DNA of 54,556 bases from positions 1 to 54,556 of the forward strand of contig NZ_JACJTD010000046.1 in the NCBI RefSeq assembly GCF_014698505.1, given 5' to 3'. This stretch comes from Nostoc foliaceum FACHB-393 (lineage in GTDB: Bacteria > Cyanobacteriota > Cyanobacteriia > Cyanobacteriales > Nostocaceae). Positions 51,734-54,556 of this stretch are shown piece by piece. Position 1 is the first letter of the stretch. Each line of letters starts with the position of its first letter. Both the position numbers and the translations under genes were made by a program. The notes beneath the pieces are model-generated. The model saw nothing but the letters and a program-made list of their open reading frames with translations, was not told where the DNA came from and searched no databases.

Positions 51734-53202
51734 GTGATCTAATTTTGCTCAATACTGCCTTATGTCTACCTTCTCCCGACGTTGAAGGTTTGCTACAGGG
51801 TCGAATAATTATAGCTCTACCCCGGACATTTATTCATCCGGGGCGTTCCTTTGCTCTCTATCCGTCTGAAAACTCAACCAATGTGTTACCCAATGAACAA
51901 TACTACAAATCAAATTTTTTGACGGTTACACAGAAAGCTATTACTCAAATAAGTTCTGAAACAGTCTGGATTCAATCTTGGGGTAAGTGTGAACTGTGCC
52001 AAATATTAAATAACTCAGAATCGTTAAAATCTTTGTCACAATTAAATATTTGGACAACAAAAGGATTACAAGAGATTTTGCTGCAAAGGAAGCATATCTT
52101 TCTTGCTTATTTGCGTGTCTATTTATTGTCTCAGCCAATTGAAATACCTGTAAATCCACAAAGCCAGTTTATAGGTTTACCTGATCCGTTGAAGGTATCT
52201 TTTGATTTACCAGTATTAAACGATCGCACCTTTGCTCAACGCAAACTCCAATTAGAAAAGCTAGAACCACCGCTCCATCCTGAATTGGAAGAATTGCAGA
52301 GTGCGATCGCATCCCTAACCATTAGCCAACCAGCAGCGAAACAATTAGACGACGATATCAAATCATTTTTAGGCTGGAGTAGTGAAAAGCTCATTAAGCA
52401 ACCCAATACAGATTTCGCTTGGATAAATGATATTGCAAAATTGGGCGATCGCAGCATCGAAAAAGATGAGGGTAAAAGCAACTACCAAGCTGGTACAGAC
52501 TTTGAAGATATCGCACGCCGAAGCCTTGATTTTTTAGGATTCAAAGTTGAAGAAAACTACAAAGGTGGTGCAGGTGGCTTAGACTTATTTTGCTCACAAC
52601 CTTATCCTCTTGTTTGCGAATGTAAAGCAGGTAAAAGCATTCCAGATCGTGCAGTAGAAGAATTAGATAGGATTGGCAAAAGGCATCTAAAAGAAAATTA
52701 TCTTCAAGCTGTAAGGTTGATTATTGGCCCAGGTAAACCGACTAAAAATTTAAAAGAATCTGCTGAAGTATCTAAAATCAGTATTATAAATGTAATGACT
52801 CTACAAAAGCTTGTTGAACTCAAAGCAAAATATCCAGGTGCTATTAATTTAGTCGAATTAAAACAATATCTAGAACCTGGGCAGATTGACTATAAAATCG
52901 GTGAATATATTGATAAAGCAGAGAGAGAGATTAAATTGCGATCGCAGATTATCACAGTAGTCAAAGAACTCTCTGAACAAGATAATGAAAGTTCAAAAGC
53001 TACACATCAGAGCTTCACCGTTACAGAGATTCGTGCTCATTACAATGTCACTCATAACCCTAAGTTAACTGATGAAGCAGTTCACGATTTACTGATAGAA
53101 CTTTCCTCACCGTTAACAGGTTATTTAGGACGAGTAAAAAGTAGTGATTGGAAGAGCGATCGCTTTTACTTTCTCCGCGATTTACCCATTAACCAAAAAT
53201 AG
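51730..53202 (+). CDS. DUF1802-like protein with PD-(D/E)XK nuclease core
   Basis: 490 residues. The N-terminal part (LLNTALCLPSPDVEGLLQGR, LPRTFIHPGRSFALYPSE, HIFLAYLRVYLLSQP) matches my recollection of the cyanobacterial DUF1802 family. Residues 255-305 have the restriction-endonuclease-like order Glu259, Asp285 (GGLDLF) and Glu297-x-Lys299 (VCECKAG). The C-terminus (ELSSPLTGYLGRVKSSDW) could be a winged helix. It is the last gene of the operon and starts inside the ATPase stop. DNA or RNA cleavage is a prediction; its target is unknown. Confidence 0.75.
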   Translation: MSDLILLNTALCLPSPDVEGLLQGRIIIALPRTFIHPGRSFALYPSENSTNVLPNEQYYKSNFLTVTQKAITQISSETVWIQSWGKCELCQILNNSESLKSLSQLNIWTTKGLQEILLQRKHIFLAYLRVYLLSQPIEIPVNPQSQFIGLPDPLKVSFDLPVLNDRTFAQRKLQLEKLEPPLHPELEELQSAIASLTISQPAAKQLDDDIKSFLGWSSEKLIKQPNTDFAWINDIAKLGDRSIEKDEGKSNYQAGTDFEDIARRSLDFLGFKVEENYKGGAGGLDLFCSQPYPLVCECKAGKSIPDRAVEELDRIGKRHLKENYLQAVRLIIGPGKPTKNLKESAEVSKISIINVMTLQKLVELKAKYPGAINLVELKQYLEPGQIDYKIGEYIDKAEREIKLRSQIITVVKELSEQDNESSKATHQSFTVTEIRAHYNVTHNPKLTDEAVHDLLIELSSPLTGYLGRVKSSDWKSDRFYFLRDLPINQK

Positions 53203-53611
53203 CAAAATATATCTCTTTTCTTACCTCTGTGTTCTCTGCGTCTTTGCAGTTCGTTTAAAAACAACTGAAGTGCGTAGGCGGTTCTGGAAAGATTCTACCT
53301 CGACGTGCAGGTTGTTTTGCAGTTGATTCAGTCATAGCATTAATCCTACTTATTGATGCTGCCTTAACTTTATTTTATGGGAAGCAATAGCGATCGCACA
53401 CCCGGCCGAAGGTATCGCTATCTACCTATTTTTCTCAGTATATTTTATTTATAGTGACAAACTTTACAGAAGTTTTATACTTAGCTACTGTGTAACTTCA
53501 TTTACATATTATAGTAAATTTTGTACTGTCGAAGAAACACATTATACTTACTACACTGGTATTCATTAAAAACAAACCTCTACCAAGCTTAAAGCTTAGG
53601 CGAGATGACCC
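53203..53611. other. Intergenic region, 409 bp
   Basis: Contains the gene remnant described at 53255-53335, a GTGCGTAGGCGG repeat scrap at 53270-53281 and a HIP1 site near 53391. The rest is AT-rich promoter-like sequence for the Nif11 gene. Confidence 0.5.
53255..53335 (-). pseudogene. Possible remnant of a small gene (26 codons)
   Basis: Reads MTESTAKQPARRGRIFPE in a protein-like way, then PPTHFSCF and stop. The break falls where a GCGTAGGCGG repeat scrap begins, so a longer gene may have been cut by repeat insertion. Homology is not verified. Confidence 0.3.
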
Positions 53612-54271
53612 ATGTATTATCAAATTTGGAATTTCTTTCTTAAAGAAGATAAATACATTTACTGGAAAGACAAAATAAAAGTTAACAAAAGTTTTGACAA
53701 AGTTACATGGCAAAAGATTATTGATTTTTTGTCACTAGTAGAGCAAACTTTCCTGTTAAAAAGTCAACTAGCAGAAACCGATAGTCTTGAGCCGTTTCTC
53801 AAGTTAGCAACAGAAAATGGTTACAGCTTAACCGCAGAAGAACTTGCCTGGTTTCTAATTACGAGAAGACAGATTTGGGATCTTTTTGATTTTGCACAAA
53901 AAACGCCATATCTCAAAGAAGAATTGCTAATAGCTAAAGATCCACAGCAGTTTGTAAACATAGCTGCCGAGAATGGCTATTATTTTTCTGTAGAAGAGTT
54001 AGCTTGGCTGTTAATTGAAATCAAATCATCGCCAAAACTAACATCTATCAACAATAGTGTTGGGGAGATTCTCACAGGTTCAAACTACGGCAGAATTGAA
54101 ATAGGATACTGGATTTGGCTGGCAGAAGATTGGGGAATTGTGCCACCATTCTGTCATCGAGATAAGCCACACAATTTATTATCTGAAAATACCAACAATC
54201 CTTTTTTACTTGATCGCTGTTTCTTACCCAAAAGCTATTTTAATCAACGCCTCATGATTCATAAAACATAA
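53612..54271 (+). CDS. Tandem Nif11-domain protein
   Basis: 219 residues with two Nif11-like helical domains: residues about 37-84 (SLVEQTFLLKSQL...PFLKLATENGYSLTAEELAWFL) and 89-136 (DFAQKTPYLKEEL...FVNIAAENGYYFSVEELAWLL). Both share the AxENGYxxxxEELAW core. Nif11 domains occur as leader peptides of modified peptides and in nitrogen-fixation-linked proteins. Here a third, unrelated C-terminal region (GYWIWLAEDWGIVPPFCH) follows, without a clear Gly-Gly cleavage site or Cys-rich core, so a precursor role is doubtful. Confidence 0.8.
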   Translation: MYYQIWNFFLKEDKYIYWKDKIKVNKSFDKVTWQKIIDFLSLVEQTFLLKSQLAETDSLEPFLKLATENGYSLTAEELAWFLITRRQIWDLFDFAQKTPYLKEELLIAKDPQQFVNIAAENGYYFSVEELAWLLIEIKSSPKLTSINNSVGEILTGSNYGRIEIGYWIWLAEDWGIVPPFCHRDKPHNLLSENTNNPFLLDRCFLPKSYFNQRLMIHKT

Positions 54272-54556
54272 TTATTACCCCAGGTATAAATACAATTTTT
54301 GGTAATAACGCAGATGTTGTATTGTGATTATTGTATTTAGTTCAGAGCGTAGTTATGGGCTTTAGAGGTTGTTTGAAAAATGTTTTGCTGTGACTTTAGG
54401 CACTTTTAGATCCCCCCTACCTTAAAAAGGCTACGGTGTACACACAAGTAGAAGTAAACTACTAGGGGAAGAGATTTGAGGGGGCAGAGAGAGTGGAAAA
54501 TCCAATAAGAATTCATGCTCAACTGTGGTGCAAAAAAGCATTTGGCGACCCAAGGT
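54272..54556. other. 3' end of the window
   Basis: Sequence after the Nif11 gene. It contains GTTTGAAAAATGTTTTGCTG and TAGATCCCCCCTACC followed by TTAAAAAGG, scraps of a dispersed repeat. No coding region longer than a few codons is seen before the window ends. Confidence 0.5.

Overview
The window looks like chromosome of a filamentous, probably heterocyst-forming cyanobacterium (Nostoc/Anabaena type). Support comes from photosystem genes (psaE, psb28), ndhO of the cyanobacterial NDH-1 complex, menD and menB of phylloquinone synthesis, a tandem pspA/vipp1 pair, a CcbP-like calcium-binding protein, several cyanobacteria-restricted families (DUF1517, DUF3134, PAP/fibrillin, DUF1802), many HIP1 octamers (GCGATCGC) and abundant heptamer repeats between genes. 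This is inference from gene content; no 16S rRNA or tRNA gene was seen.

Layout. 1-1412: an IscB-type RNA-guided nuclease gene with its putative omega/HEARO RNA, a mobile OMEGA element lying just beyond the 3' end of a glycosyltransferase gene. 1483-8670: glycosyltransferase, DUF1517 membrane protein, CcbP-like protein, sugar O-acetyltransferase, a REC-PAS-GGDEF protein and folB, separated by long AT-rich spacers. 8853-13523: menD and menB, separated by an islet with an unknown gene and an Rpn-type nuclease. 13651-22821: a Cys-motif protein, a DciA-like protein, a SPOR-like membrane protein, the pspA/vipp1 pair, thioredoxin, an aminotransferase, a PEP-CTERM exported protein and a single-domain response regulator. 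22843-32580: a small ORF, uvrC, a zinc ribbon protein, a Gln-rich exported protein, rlmN, a MIF-like tautomerase, cobM, lgt, and coaD overlapping a coiled-coil gene. 32757-47671: tldE/tldD/cysS (minus strand), a CobW-type GTPase, dtd, psb28, moaB, an ETR1-like diguanylate cyclase, mraY, DUF3134, fibrillin, psaE, mutM, ndhO and mdh. 47834-54271: an accessory end with a repeat protein and lipoprotein pair, a three-gene winged-helix/ATPase/nuclease operon, and a tandem Nif11-domain protein.

How genes work together. menD and menB feed phylloquinone for photosystem I (psaE). Psb28 serves photosystem II assembly and Vipp1 thylakoid maintenance. Two proteins with intact GGDEF motifs imply c-di-GMP signalling, one through a soluble receiver and one through a membrane ethylene-receptor-like sensor. 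Housekeeping genes cover DNA repair (uvrC, mutM), tRNA quality control (cysS, dtd), envelope synthesis (mraY, lgt) and cofactors (folB, coaD, cobM, moaB).

The best candidate for an undescribed system is the operon at 49085-53202: a small winged-helix-like protein, a P-loop ATPase and, overlapping it by 4 bp, a DUF1802-like protein carrying a PD-(D/E)XK nuclease core. A second theme is small repeats reaching into genes: heptamers in menD and at the end of lgt, and a roughly 29-bp repeat that supplies the mraY stop codon and probably an in-frame insertion in mutM.
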